Below, in pieces: positions 1 through 7,598 of a stretch of DNA of 42,278 nt. Below the pieces are notes generated by a model, which saw only the letters and a program-made list of their open reading frames with translations, was not told the DNA's origin and did no database searches. Source of the DNA: Marisediminitalea alba. Lineage in GTDB: Bacteria; Pseudomonadota; Gammaproteobacteria; Enterobacterales; Alteromonadaceae. Where the stretch lies: the NCBI RefSeq assembly GCF_002993365.1, contig NZ_PVNP01000186.1, positions 1 through 42,278 of the forward strand, written 5' to 3'. The position numbers and the translations under genes were made by a program. Position 1 is the stretch's first letter. Every line of letters starts with the position of its first letter.

Positions 1-10
1 TATACCATAT

Positions 11-23
11 ATGGACCCTCTCC
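11..23 (+). repeat. Subterminal inverted repeat of the IS1111-type element (distal end)
   Basis: ATGGACCCTCTCC, an exact reverse complement of 1389-1401. It marks the end of the element that lies downstream of the transposase gene. Confidence 0.85.
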
Positions 24-287
24 GATTGCAAGACACCGTGTTGACTAATTAACGTGATTCATTGCTGCCATATATTCGGCTTTTTAGTGAAGTCATGTGG
101 CTTCTAGCCTTGATGGTTGTTCGCATCTTGTTGTCTCATCAATCCGGCGGCCTCGAAGGCCCTTGGTATAATCTGATTTGAACAAGATGGTTATGAACCG
201 TTAATCATCAGTACGTTGTCTTTTGCAATGCGTTGATAGGCTTCCTGTTTTCGTTTACGTGCTTACTACTGGTTTGGGTTTGACCGG
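24..287 (-). ncRNA. Candidate bridge-RNA region of the IS1111-type element
   Basis: About 264 bp between the transposase stop codon and the distal inverted repeat holds no plausible gene. In the IS110/IS1111 family the non-coding end of the element encodes a structured bridge RNA that pairs with target and donor DNA and guides the recombinase; in the IS1111 group it lies downstream of the transposase. Placement here rests on that family rule and on the length of the gap. I did not fold the sequence or locate the guide loops, so the RNA ends are unknown. Confidence 0.35.
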
Positions 288-1322
288 CTAAACCGCAGCT
301 TTATTTATCTGCCCTGGCAGATAATCCTGTTGATGGTGCAGCATGGCCCAGGCCATTCTCGCCATCTTATTGGCCAGCGCGACGCAAGCTTTGTTAAAGC
401 TCATTCGCGCTAAGCAAGCCCGACACCACTGGCTCACTTTATCGGTTTTATCACCGATATGGCGCAAGGCGGCTCTGGCACCGTTAATCATCTGGGTGCG
501 TAAATACGTATTCCCGCGTTTGCTGATACCCAGCAATCTCGGGTTATCTCCCGTTGTATGTTGTTTGGGGACGATACCCAACCAAGCGGCTAAATGTCGA
601 CCACTATTAAAAGCCTGTCCTTGTCCAATACCTGCATATAAAGCAGTAGCAATCAGTGGCCCAATACCGGTCATGCTCATTAAGCGCTCGCATACAGGGT
701 GGTTTTGTGCAAATGCTTTCAACTCCTTATCCATTTCCTTAATGCGCTCCCGTAACACCAACAAATCGTTGAATAAACCTTGAAACAGTTGGCGAGCTAG
801 CATACTCAATCCATTATCAGCCTCTTCCAAGGTGAAAGGTAATTCTTTCACCACGGTCGCTACGCCCCGTGCATACACAATACCGTATTCAGCCAACGAG
901 CCTCTTATCTGATTACTCAACGCTGTTTGCTGCGCTATCATACGCTCTCGAATACGATGCATGAGCTGAATATCTTGTTGTTCCTGAGACTTAAACGGCA
1001 CAAATCGCATCCCTTCACGCTGTGAGGCCTCGGCTATCGCCTCTGCATCATTGTAATCGTGTTTATTGCCTTTTCGGTATGCCACAACATATTGCGGCGC
1101 GATGGCTTTGACTTCATGCCCCGCTTTTGTCAGCTCACGACACCAATAATGGCAACTGCCACAGGCTTCCATCACCACGATACTTGGCTCCAGTTGGCTA
1201 AAATAGGACAGCACCTGATAACGCTTTAACTTCTTCTTTTTGAGTACTCTGCCGGACTGATTCATAACAACTAAATGAAAAACAGACTTGGCGATATCTA
1301 AACCTATTGTTACCTTATTCAT
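288..1322 (-). CDS. IS110/IS1111-family DEDD transposase
   Basis: Recombinase of 344 aa that moves the surrounding element. The N-terminal RuvC-like DEDD domain shows D9 in GLDIAKSVF, E52 in VMEACGS, and D89/D92 in KHDYNDAEAI. A coiled middle segment follows, then the C-terminal transposase_20 domain (about residues 215-300) with GIGPLIATAL and FNSGRHLAAWLGIVPKQ, where S240 is the expected catalytic serine. The start MNKVTIG at 1322 is chosen over the upstream in-frame ATG at 1355 because it has a strong Shine-Dalgarno site (AAGGAGAAGG) at the right distance and matches family N-termini. The frame is intact, so the enzyme may be active. Only about 80 bp separate the start from the element end, which fits the IS1111 layout. 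Confidence 0.93.
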   Translation of the reverse strand: MNKVTIGLDIAKSVFHLVVMNQSGRVLKKKKLKRYQVLSYFSQLEPSIVVMEACGSCHYWCRELTKAGHEVKAIAPQYVVAYRKGNKHDYNDAEAIAEASQREGMRFVPFKSQEQQDIQLMHRIRERMIAQQTALSNQIRGSLAEYGIVYARGVATVVKELPFTLEEADNGLSMLARQLFQGLFNDLLVLRERIKEMDKELKAFAQNHPVCERLMSMTGIGPLIATALYAGIGQGQAFNSGRHLAAWLGIVPKQHTTGDNPRLLGISKRGNTYLRTQMINGARAALRHIGDKTDKVSQWCRACLARMSFNKACVALANKMARMAWAMLHHQQDYLPGQINKAAV

Positions 1323-1388
1323 GTGACCTTCTCCTTCTTGATAGTGATTCAACAACTCTATCTTGGCTCATTTGAAGCCTTTATGGGA

Positions 1389-1401
1389 GGAGAGGGTCCA
1401 T
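1389..1401 (-). repeat. Subterminal inverted repeat of the IS1111-type element (transposase-proximal end)
   Basis: Exact reverse complement of 11-23. It lies about 65 bp upstream of the transposase start codon. Confidence 0.85.
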
Positions 1402-1666
1402 ACCATTAATCCGCATAGAAGTTTGCCCTCTCAGAGTGAGACAAAACGACTTAGATCACGACGCGTTCTCTGTGGCATAGTTATTCTATGTCCAGAGGGC
1501 GCAACACAGATGTAAGTCGTTTTGGCCACTCCCTTTGGGCACGGCTGTCAGGCTTTCTGGCGTTGTTACGCTTGCTTGATTTGCAACCACCAAACCTGTG
1601 CAACCAAGCCTAGCCAGAAAGCCTGACAGTCATGCTGAGTGGGCAAACTTCTATGCGGATTGGTAT
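1400..1666. repeat. Nested palindromic MITE-like intergenic repeat
   Basis: No gene is seen between the transposase and the esterase; instead there is a highly structured element. Outer arms of 21 bp at 1408-1428 and 1641-1661 are perfect inverted repeats, and the match continues imperfectly to the tips (ATACCATTAATCC against AATACCAATCC). Inside the outer arms are two perfect hairpins: 12 bp at 1442-1453/1513-1524 and 17 bp at 1545-1561/1613-1629. Within the first hairpin is a smaller stem, CATAG at 1476-1480 with CTATG at 1486-1490, extended by CTCTG/CAGAG. Tips of the ATACCAATCCGCAT type are familiar to me from dispersed repeats in Alteromonadales genomes, but that is from memory. It encodes no protein. 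It could be a MITE, a REP-type element or a transcribed structured RNA. Confidence 0.8.
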
Positions 1667-1669
1667 TAG

Positions 1670-1722
1670 TGTGCCGGTCTGAGTTGGGACTGTAAAGCAA
1701 AAAACACAGTTTGCCCGGCACA
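1670..1722. other. Inverted repeat between palindromic element and esterase gene
   Basis: TGTGCCGG at 1670-1677 and CCGGCACA at 1715-1722 form an 8-bp perfect stem with a long loop. It lies just downstream of the esterase stop codon, so it could weakly aid termination, but there is no clear U-run. Confidence 0.2.
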
Positions 1723-1740
1723 ATAGCATTTTTGAGTTTA

Positions 1741-2652
1741 TTACTGGCGCTGATATTGCTTTAAAAATGCCCAGATGATATCGGACATGGGCAGGTCATC
1801 GGTACTGCCAAGACCATACTTTGCCAGGAGGTCCGCTTTAGGGCTGCCGGGCCAGGTATGACCTGCCTGTTCAGAGCGATAAAAAATCACCGCGACGTCG
1901 TCACGGCAGTCAGACCAGACGGTTTTGGTAACGCCTGGGCGAATAGCGGAGGTCGTGCGGTTCTCACAGCCATTAAACGCAACCCAATCCTGAATGGCTG
2001 GCTCTACCCCTTCGTGCCAGTACCGCGGTGAATCGGCCTGATGCTGATAATGATTCACCGGATCCTGAGTGCCGTGGTAAGTGAGTACCGGCATGGCCTT
2101 AGCCGGCGCACAGTTATCCGCAAAGCGTACACCTGCAATGGGGGCGATGGCGGCAAAGGTGTCTGCCAGATCGCAGGCCAGGCGGCTGCTCATGCGCGCG
2201 CCACCAGAAAAGCCGGTAGCATAAATACGAGCGGTATCGATAGGGTAGTGCTGCGCCAGATGAGCAAAAAGCCCTTTAATGAACGCCACGTCATTATACG
2301 GGCTATCAAGTTGCTCAACATTCCAGGTGTGACGACCACCAGTCTCATAGCTGAATTCTGCCTTGGGCGCGACAACGATAAACTTATGCTGTTCTGCCAA
2401 GCTTTCCAGTTCATTCAGCTCGGTAATCTGCTCTGGAGTGGAACCGGTGCCGTGAAAATTAAACACTAAAGGGTATTCAACACCCTCCTTAATGCCATCT
2501 GGCAAAAACAGGCGCCAGCTACGTGACTGTCCATCGAGCTCTGCGGTTTGCATTACAGGCGCTGAAATAACCTCAGAGGCAATTAAAAACAGCAGGGGGG
2601 ATAGTAGTTTAATAAGTTTTGCAGACAGGTTGTCAGGCATTGCAAAAGACAT
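1741..2652 (-). CDS. Secreted PHB-depolymerase-like esterase (LpqC/COG3509-type)
   Basis: Alpha/beta hydrolase of about 303 aa with a signal peptide (hydrophobic run LIKLLSPLLFLIASEVISA), so it probably acts in the periplasm or outside the cell. The oxyanion segment FNFHGTGSTPEQ, nucleophile elbow GFSGG, acid segment YHGTQDP and terminal HTWPG supply the expected Ser-Asp-His triad. The family cleaves polyhydroxyalkanoate, feruloyl or similar esters; the true substrate cannot be told. The start is uncertain: ATG at 2652 or 2640 both precede the signal peptide and neither has a good ribosome site. The frame stays open upstream to 2811, but that part is the reverse reading of a tRNA gene plus its terminator and is not coding. 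It lies downstream of the tRNA operon terminator on the same strand. Confidence 0.85.
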   Translation of the reverse strand: MSFAMPDNLSAKLIKLLSPLLFLIASEVISAPVMQTAELDGQSRSWRLFLPDGIKEGVEYPLVFNFHGTGSTPEQITELNELESLAEQHKFIVVAPKAEFSYETGGRHTWNVEQLDSPYNDVAFIKGLFAHLAQHYPIDTARIYATGFSGGARMSSRLACDLADTFAAIAPIAGVRFADNCAPAKAMPVLTYHGTQDPVNHYQHQADSPRYWHEGVEPAIQDWVAFNGCENRTTSAIRPGVTKTVWSDCRDDVAVIFYRSEQAGHTWPGSPKADLLAKYGLGSTDDLPMSDIIWAFLKQYQRQ

Positions 2653-2710
2653 CGTAATGAGGTGATGACAAAAATGTACCACAAGCAAGTGGCAAATCGT
2701 GAGAAGTCTG

Positions 2711-2742
2711 AAAACAAAAACGCCAGTCGTAAGACTGGCGTT
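2711..2742 (-). terminator. Rho-independent terminator of the tRNA operon
   Basis: A perfect 10-bp stem AACGCCAGTC/GACTGGCGTT (2719-2728 and 2733-2742) has a GTAA loop. On the minus strand it is followed by a T-rich run (TTTTTGTTTT). It begins 9 nt after the 3' end of the last tRNA-Gln. Confidence 0.9.
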
Positions 2743-2750
2743 CTGTAATA

Positions 2751-2826
2751 TGGCTGGGGTAGCAGGACTCGAACCTACGGATGGCGGGATCAAAACCCGC
2801 TGCCTTACCAACTTGGCTATACCCCA
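2751..2826 (-). tRNA. tRNA-Gln (TTG), copy 1
   Basis: A 76-nt tRNA with CCA encoded. The acceptor stem TGGGGTA pairs with TACCCCA, the T arm contains GGTTCGAGTCC, and the anticodon loop gives TTG. The sequence is identical to the copies at 2871-2946 and 10271-10346. It is the last gene of a four-tRNA operon and lies 44 nt from the preceding Gln copy. Confidence 0.98.
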
Positions 2827-2870
2827 ATCAACTGGGTGTTAGCTGATATTGCATCAACTTAACGAAATAA

Positions 2871-2946
2871 TGGCTGGGGTAGCAGGACTCGAACCTACGG
2901 ATGGCGGGATCAAAACCCGCTGCCTTACCAACTTGGCTATACCCCA
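2871..2946 (-). tRNA. tRNA-Gln (TTG), copy 2
   Basis: Identical over all 76 nt to the neighbouring copy, with anticodon TTG and encoded CCA. Only 2 nt separate its 5' end from the CCA of tRNA-Leu, so both must be cut from a common precursor. Confidence 0.98.
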
Positions 2947-2948
2947 AA

Positions 2949-3033
2949 TGGTGCGGAAGGAGAGACTTGAACTCTCACGCCGTGAAGCACTGGAACCTAA
3001 ATCCAGCGTGTCTACCAATTCCACCACTTCCGC
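2949..3033 (-). tRNA. tRNA-Leu (TAG)
   Basis: An 85-nt class II tRNA with a long variable arm. The acceptor stem GCGGAAG pairs with CTTCCGC, the anticodon is TAG (reads CUN), and CCA is encoded. Its position between tRNA-Met and tRNA-Gln mirrors the E. coli metT-leuW-glnU-glnW operon. Confidence 0.97.
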
Positions 3034-3079
3034 GCAGTGTCTCGCACAATAAAAAACCCATGGACTGGGTTTGCGAGAA

Positions 3080-3156
3080 TGGTGGCTACGGCGAGATTCG
3101 AACTTGCGACCCCATCATTATGAGTGATGTGCTCTAACCAACTGAGCTACGTAGCC
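3080..3156 (-). tRNA. tRNA-Met (CAT), elongator type
   Basis: A 77-nt tRNA with acceptor GGCTACG/CGTAGCC, anticodon CAT and encoded CCA. The paired first base (G1-C72) and the close match to E. coli elongator tRNA-Met mark it as elongator, not initiator. First gene of the tRNA operon. Confidence 0.96.
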
Positions 3157-3192
3157 TCCGATTGTTTACTTCCCTCTCAGGAAGAGGCGCGT

Positions 3193-3221
3193 ATTATGCG
3201 TATATGGCGTTGGGTCGTCAA
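3193..3221 (-). promoter_or_regulatory. Sigma-70 promoter of the tRNA operon
   Basis: On the minus strand TTGACG (3216-3221), a 17-bp spacer and CATAAT (3193-3198) precede a GC-rich discriminator (ACGCGCC), 37 bp upstream of tRNA-Met. A GC-rich discriminator next to the -10 is typical of stable-RNA promoters under stringent control by ppGpp/DksA. The rest of 3222-3360 shows no gene. Confidence 0.75.
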
Positions 3222-3360
3222 CCCCTTTTTTAACACATTTGTTCAACTGCCTAATATCTGTGCGCCAGCGCTTGAAATTCAGTCAAAACCGGCTCAGAAG
3301 GCGCTATTTTAACCTTATTCAGGAGAATTCAAAGCGCATTATTTCTTTTAATCAGGCAAT

Positions 3361-3389
3361 AAAAAAGCCCTCGTCAGTGAGAGCTTTTT
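3361..3389 (-). terminator. Terminator of the rplY-pth-ychF operon
   Basis: Read on the minus strand, AAAAAGCTCTC and GAGGGCTTTTTT form a stem with one G-U pair and a T-run. It starts about 30 nt after the ychF stop codon. Confidence 0.8.
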
Positions 3390-3418
3390 AAAATTTTCTG
3401 GCTTAAGACCGCTAATTT

Positions 3419-4510
3419 TTACACATTGAAGCGGAAGTGGATAACATCGCCGTCTTTAACGATGTAGTCTTTGCCTTCCAAACGCCATTTACCAGCGTCT
3501 TTGGCTCCTTGTTCACCGTTAAACTCCACAAAGTGGTCGTAGCCAACGATTTCAGCGCGGATAAAGCCTTTTTCGAAGTCGGTGTGGATCTTACCGGCTG
3601 CCTGCGGTGCCGTTGAGCCTTCAGGGAAGGTCCAGGCACGCACTTCTTTTACCCCGGCGGTAAAATAGGTTTGCAGCGTCAGCAGGTTGTAACCAGCTCG
3701 GATAACGCGGTTAAGTCCTGGCTCTTCCAGGCCCATGTCGGCCATAAACTCTTCGCGGTCTTCATCGTCCAACTCGGCGATGTCAGACTCAATCGCCGCA
3801 CATACGGCAACTACCACGGCATTCTCGCCTACTGCAATGGCGCGCACTTCATCGAGGTACGGATTGTTTTCAAAGCCGTCTTCGTTGACGTTAGCGATGT
3901 ACATGGTTGGCTTTAGGGTAAGCATGTTCATGTAGCTGATGGCAGCCAGCTCTTCCTTGCTAAGCTCCAGTGAGCGTAACAGGTTGCCTTCGTCCAGTGT
4001 GGGTTTAATTTTTTCCAGCACTTTCAATTCGAACTTGGCATCCGCATCACCGCCTTTGGCGCGTTTGGCTACACGGTGAATGGCTTTCTCGGTGGTTTCC
4101 AGGTCAGCCAGTGCCAGTTCGGTATTAATGATATCAATATCGTCTTTAGGGCTCACTTTGCCAGCAACGTGAACAATGTTTTCATTGTCAAAACAGCGTA
4201 CTACGTGGCCGATAGCGTCGGTTTCACGGATATTCGCCAGGAATTTGTTACCCAGACCTTCCCCCTTGGAAGCACCTTCTACCAGTCCTGCAATGTCCAC
4301 GAATTCCATGGTGGTAGGGATCACGCGCTGAGGATTAACGATTTCTGCCAGCTTGTCTAAGCGCAGATCCGGCACCGGTACCACACCGGTATTGGGTTCA
4401 ATGGTACAGAACGGAAAGTTTGCAGCCTCGATACCCGCTTTGGTTAATGCATTGAATAGCGTTGACTTACCGACGTTCGGCAGGCCGACAATGCCACATT
4501 TAAATCCCAT
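3419..4510 (-). CDS. ychF: Ribosome-associated ATPase YchF (OLA1 family)
   Basis: A 363-aa protein of the Obg-like P-loop family, universal in bacteria and the usual length. The P-loop GLPNVGKS is at residues 9-16. The G4 position reads NVNE instead of NKxD, which is why this family prefers ATP to GTP. The C-terminal TGS domain (about 278-361) includes the typical end FRFNV. YchF binds ribosomes and is tied to oxidative stress response and translation quality. It is the third gene of rplY-pth-ychF, 24 nt after pth, and has its own downstream terminator. The start at [12 protein letters not shown] is the family start. Confidence 0.97.
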   Translation of the reverse strand: MGFKCGIVGLPNVGKSTLFNALTKAGIEAANFPFCTIEPNTGVVPVPDLRLDKLAEIVNPQRVIPTTMEFVDIAGLVEGASKGEGLGNKFLANIRETDAIGHVVRCFDNENIVHVAGKVSPKDDIDIINTELALADLETTEKAIHRVAKRAKGGDADAKFELKVLEKIKPTLDEGNLLRSLELSKEELAAISYMNMLTLKPTMYIANVNEDGFENNPYLDEVRAIAVGENAVVVAVCAAIESDIAELDDEDREEFMADMGLEEPGLNRVIRAGYNLLTLQTYFTAGVKEVRAWTFPEGSTAPQAAGKIHTDFEKGFIRAEIVGYDHFVEFNGEQGAKDAGKWRLEGKDYIVKDGDVIHFRFNV

Positions 4511-4534
4511 AATGGAGCCCTTGAAAATTTGAAG

Positions 4535-5122
4535 TTAATTATCTGCTTTAAAACTATGAAGGCGATTTTGCGCCATTTTCAAATCGTTTTTAAGTAAAAT
4601 TTCGGTGCAGCGTACTGCTTCATCGATCGCTTGTTCTATTGCTTCTCTTTCCTGCTGCGCGGGCTTACCCAGTACATGGCCGGTGACCTTGCTTTTATGG
4701 CCCGGATGGCCAATGCCAATACGCAAGCGTAAAAAGTCACGGTTGTTACCCATCCTCGAGACAATATCGCGAATACCGTTCTGGCTTGAGCTGCCGCCTA
4801 TTTTAAACTTGGCAACACCAGGAGGTAAATCCAGCTCATCGAAAGCAACCAGCATTTGTGAGGGCTCAATACGATAAAAATTAGCCAGTGCGGCAACAGA
4901 TTGCCCGCTTTTGTTCATAAATGTGGTGGGGTAGAGCAAACGGATGTCCTGACCAGCAATGGTAATTCGGGCGGTTTTGCCAAAGAATTTGCTTTCAGGA
5001 GAAAGAGAGGTGTTAAACGTCGATGCGAGTTCTTGTAAAAACCACGCTCCCGCATTGTGGCGTGTTTGTTCGTATTCGGGGCCTGGATTACCCAGGCCCA
5101 CAATAAGACGAATGTCTTCCAA
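4535..5122 (-). CDS. pth: Peptidyl-tRNA hydrolase
   Basis: A 195-aa cytoplasmic enzyme that recycles peptidyl-tRNA dropped from ribosomes by cutting the ester bond between peptide and tRNA. The N-terminal [18 protein letters not shown] carries the conserved N12 and catalytic H22. TTFMNKSG and DELDLPPG supply the other conserved Asn and Asp. [10 protein letters not shown] and LRIGIGHPG are further family blocks. It starts 5 nt after the rplY stop, so the two are translationally close, the usual gammaproteobacterial order. Confidence 0.97.
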   Translation of the reverse strand: MEDIRLIVGLGNPGPEYEQTRHNAGAWFLQELASTFNTSLSPESKFFGKTARITIAGQDIRLLYPTTFMNKSGQSVAALANFYRIEPSQMLVAFDELDLPPGVAKFKIGGSSSQNGIRDIVSRMGNNRDFLRLRIGIGHPGHKSKVTGHVLGKPAQQEREAIEQAIDEAVRCTEILLKNDLKMAQNRLHSFKADN

Positions 5123-5127
5123 GGGAA

Positions 5128-5766
5128 TTATTCCTCAGTAGCGTCGTCTTCTTCACCTTCTGCTTCGTCAGCGGCTGGCGCTTTTGGCGCTGGCTTGATA
5201 GTTACCACAGCAAGGTCATGTGCTTCGTCTTCTTTAGCCAGTTCAACAGAAGAAACGCCTGCTGGCAGAGTCAGATCTGACAGGTGCAGGGTTTGCTCCA
5301 TTTCAACGTTAGCCATGTCTACTTCGATAAACTCAGGCAGGTCTTTAGGCAGACAAGTAATTTCAACTTCGTTTACAAGGTGTTCAGCAATACCACCGTC
5401 TTTAATGGCCTGGCATTTCTCTTCGTTGATGAAGTGGATTGGAACAGACGTGTGTACTTCCTGACCAGCGATTACACGTTGGAAATCCAGGTGAGTAATC
5501 TTAGGCTTGAACGGGTGACGTTGTACGTCTTTCAGCAGCGCTTCAACTTTCTTACCACCGATGTTCAGGGTCAGAACGTGTGAGTAGAACGCTTCGAAAT
5601 CAGCCGCGTTGATCACTTTGTTGTGGTCAAGCGTTAAAGAAACAGGCGCTTCTTCGCCACCGTAAAGGATCGCAGGCACTTTGTCAGCATGACGAAGGCG
5701 GCGGCTCGCACCTTTCCCCAGGTCAGTACGGACTTCTGCATCCAGATTAAAAATTGCATCAGACAT
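5128..5766 (-). CDS. rplY: 50S ribosomal protein L25, long form with Ctc/TL5 domain
   Basis: 212 aa: an N-terminal 5S-rRNA-binding L25 domain (about residues 5-95, with [21 protein letters not shown]) followed by the C-terminal TL5/Ctc beta domain and a very acidic tail ([10 protein letters not shown]). E. coli has only the short 94-aa form; the long form is usual in many other gammaproteobacteria. The start has a clear ribosome site (GGAGA, 7 nt upstream). First gene of the operon with pth and ychF. Confidence 0.96.
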   Translation of the reverse strand: MSDAIFNLDAEVRTDLGKGASRRLRHADKVPAILYGGEEAPVSLTLDHNKVINAADFEAFYSHVLTLNIGGKKVEALLKDVQRHPFKPKITHLDFQRVIAGQEVHTSVPIHFINEEKCQAIKDGGIAEHLVNEVEITCLPKDLPEFIEVDMANVEMEQTLHLSDLTLPAGVSSVELAKEDEAHDLAVVTIKPAPKAPAADEAEGEEDDATEE

Positions 5767-5840
5767 CAGATGTCTCCAAATAAAAATAATTGATGTTTAC
5801 AGATTTTTGCGACCAAAATCTGCCATGAGTAGGGTAAATC

Positions 5841-5854
5841 AGCCAGATTTGGCT
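5841..5854. other. Small dyad in the rplY leader
   Basis: AGCCA-GATT-TGGCT is a perfect 5-bp inverted repeat, 75-88 bp upstream of the rplY start. It may be a leader hairpin or an operator half-site pair; nothing more can be said. I see no other gene in 5767-5921. Confidence 0.15.
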
Positions 5855-5921
5855 TAAATAATACCCGGCCCTAAATTAAAAGGCGGCGAATTCTACCACC
5901 CGATGCCTGAAGATACAAACC

Positions 5922-6329
5922 TCAAAGGGATTTTAATTTGCGCGGGCCGGACTCGGGCGGCCTGGCATGGCGATCATCCAGCACCTTCACGGCATCTACC
6001 TCGAGTAAGTCACCAAACTGGGTGGTGGTAATGATATCCTTATTCACACTACCGGTGATTTCTACTACCAGTCCGTCGAGGCGATAGGCCTCGGGTAAAT
6101 GGCGCAGAGTGTAGCGTTTATTATCGGTACTGATAAACGCAAAAAAGCCGCCTTCAAAAGTTTTGTACACGATGGTGCCGGTATATACCGCTGAAGCCGC
6201 GCTGGTCGCGGGCTTATTATTCTGGCTCACTGGGTCCTGGTTCACTGGCGAAGACTCCTTACTGTCGGCACAGGCAGTCAGCCCGCATATCATGGCTATG
6301 GTTAAGATTAATGCACGGAAAGTGCCCAT
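5922..6329 (-). CDS. Putative lipoprotein of unknown function
   Basis: A 135-aa protein with a lipoprotein signal: hydrophobic stretch LILTIAMICG then lipobox GLTAC, lipidated Cys at residue 20. A low-complexity Ser/Asn/Pro linker follows. The rest (about 46-135) is beta-rich (YTGTIVYKTFEGGFFAFISTD, VVEITGSV) and could be a small OB-like fold, an impression only. I do not recognise the family. The start has a good ribosome site (GAGAAGGA). It stands alone between rplY and the broken hydrolase. Its role is unknown; probably anchored in the outer or inner membrane facing the periplasm. Confidence 0.75.
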   Translation of the reverse strand: MGTFRALILTIAMICGLTACADSKESSPVNQDPVSQNNKPATSAASAVYTGTIVYKTFEGGFFAFISTDNKRYTLRHLPEAYRLDGLVVEITGSVNKDIITTTQFGDLLEVDAVKVLDDRHARPPESGPRKLKSL

Positions 6330-6581
6330 TGATTATTTCCTTCTCAAGTTAACGCCTGATAATACCAGTATGCAAGCCATAGTCTGAACGGGCAATGAAT
6401 TCCTGGGTAAAGACCGCCGCTTGCGGCTGAGCCTGGCAAATCCGCAATATACAGCAGAATTCAGGCCCTGTTCGCGACCATTATGTTAGAACAGGTTACT
6501 CATTGGGCTGCGCAGCGATGAGCGGTTTACTCTGGCTGCCAGCACCGATTTGCAATTGTCAGACACAATAAGGAAGACAAG

Positions 6582-7598
6582 ATGCACTTTTCTTATTAGC
6601 TTATTGTACTATTTACCCTAGTGGCTAGCCTGCTTTCCCCGGTTCATGCGGCAGTCAGGAGCGACGCTATTGAACCTTACAATGCCACGCTCGACAATTT
6701 TGATTACCCTTTTGATGTAGGTAGGTTTACCTTCGAAAGCCAGGACCAAACGCTTTCGTTGGCTTATATGGATGTCAAACCACAAGGCGCTCCAAAAGCT
6801 ACGGTAGTGCTGTTACACGGCAAGAATTTTTCAGGGTTTTATTGGGAGCGTGTTGCCAGCGAATTAGTGGATATGTCATTCCGGGTGATCATTCCCGATC
6901 AAATCGGCTTTGGTAAGTCAGGCAGACCTGAACATTACCAGTATACGTTTGCCGGGTTAGCCAATAACACCAGACAGTTGCTTGAGCACCTTGAGGTTGA
7001 GCAAGCGACAATGGTTGGTCACTCCATGGGTGGGATGCTGGCGGTAAAGTTCGCTAAGTATGTAAAAGATAAAACCGCGCGGCTTATTTTAATTAACCCC
7101 ATCGGGCTGGAAGATTATTTAAATTGGGTGGATTACCAGGACCCGCAGGTGTTTCTGGCCAATGAACTTAACAAAACGCCTGAGAGCATTCGCCGCTATC
7201 AACAGAAAAATTATTACGATGGCAAGTGGCGGCCAGCTTATCAGGCGTTGCTTGAACCCCATATTGGCCAGTTAAAACACCCAGATTACCCGCGCGTTGC
7301 GAAGAATAATGCGCTGACATATAACCCCATTTTCAGCGAGTCTATTGTGTAAGATTTGCCGCAGCTAACGGTACCGGTGACCCTTATTATTGGTACCCGC
7401 GATCGCACCGGCCCTGGCCGTGCCTTTAAGAAGCCAGGCGGGACGTACAAACTCGGGCAGTATCAGGTTTTGGGCAAAGAGGTTGCCGATACCCTGCAAC
7501 AAGGCAACCTTATCGAACTGGATGGGTTAGGACACATGCCTCAGTTTGAGAACTGGCAACGGTTTAAGGCGGTCTTTTTTCCATTATTTGCTGGCTAG
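6582..7598 (+). pseudogene. Alpha/beta hydrolase interrupted by two in-frame stop codons
   Basis: A single frame of 339 codons runs from ATG 6582 (good ribosome site AAGGA) to the TAG at 7596. It is broken by TAG at 6597-6599, inside the signal peptide (MHFSY*LIVLFTLVASLLSPVHA), and TAA at 7350-7352 (SESIV*DLPQL). Apart from these stops the family pattern is complete: LLHGKN oxyanion loop, nucleophile elbow GHSMGG, acid region GTRDRTGPG and terminal histidine LGHMPQ. The second stop separates Ser from Asp and His, so neither piece alone can be active. A GTG at 6621 could start the first piece but would lose the signal peptide. Most likely a recent pseudogene; sequencing error or read-through cannot be excluded. 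The 3' end overlaps the convergent mscS-like gene by 15 bp. Confidence 0.85.

Larger units (their letters stand above)
9..1401 (-). mobile_element. IS110-family insertion sequence, IS1111 group
   Basis: A complete element carrying one DEDD-type transposase gene on the minus strand. A perfect 13-bp inverted repeat, ATGGACCCTCTCC, lies at 11-23 and, inverted, at 1389-1401. Subterminal inverted repeats of this size are typical of the IS1111 group and absent from the classic IS110 group. The long non-coding part (about 265 bp) is downstream of the transposase stop, also the IS1111 arrangement. The 7-mer ATACCAT occurs just outside or at each end (2-8 and 1400-1406), consistent with a shared core sequence at the target. 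The right-hand flank is the end of a palindromic repeat. Exact ends are uncertain by a few bases because only 8-10 bases of left flank are visible. Confidence 0.85.

Noticed and set aside
343..783. Plus-strand open frame of 146 codons inside the IS element
   Set aside because: It is the shadow of the transposase gene, with no ribosome site or recognisable domain.
2633..3137. Open frames with ends like [19 protein letters not shown] or [18 protein letters not shown] over the tRNA-Gln genes
   Set aside because: They are translations of tRNA sequence (same also at 10270-10346), a well-known source of false proteins.
6400..6440. Hairpin-like CCGCCGCTTGCGGCTG before the broken hydrolase
   Set aside because: Short imperfect stem with no U-run; position between divergent genes gives it no clear role.
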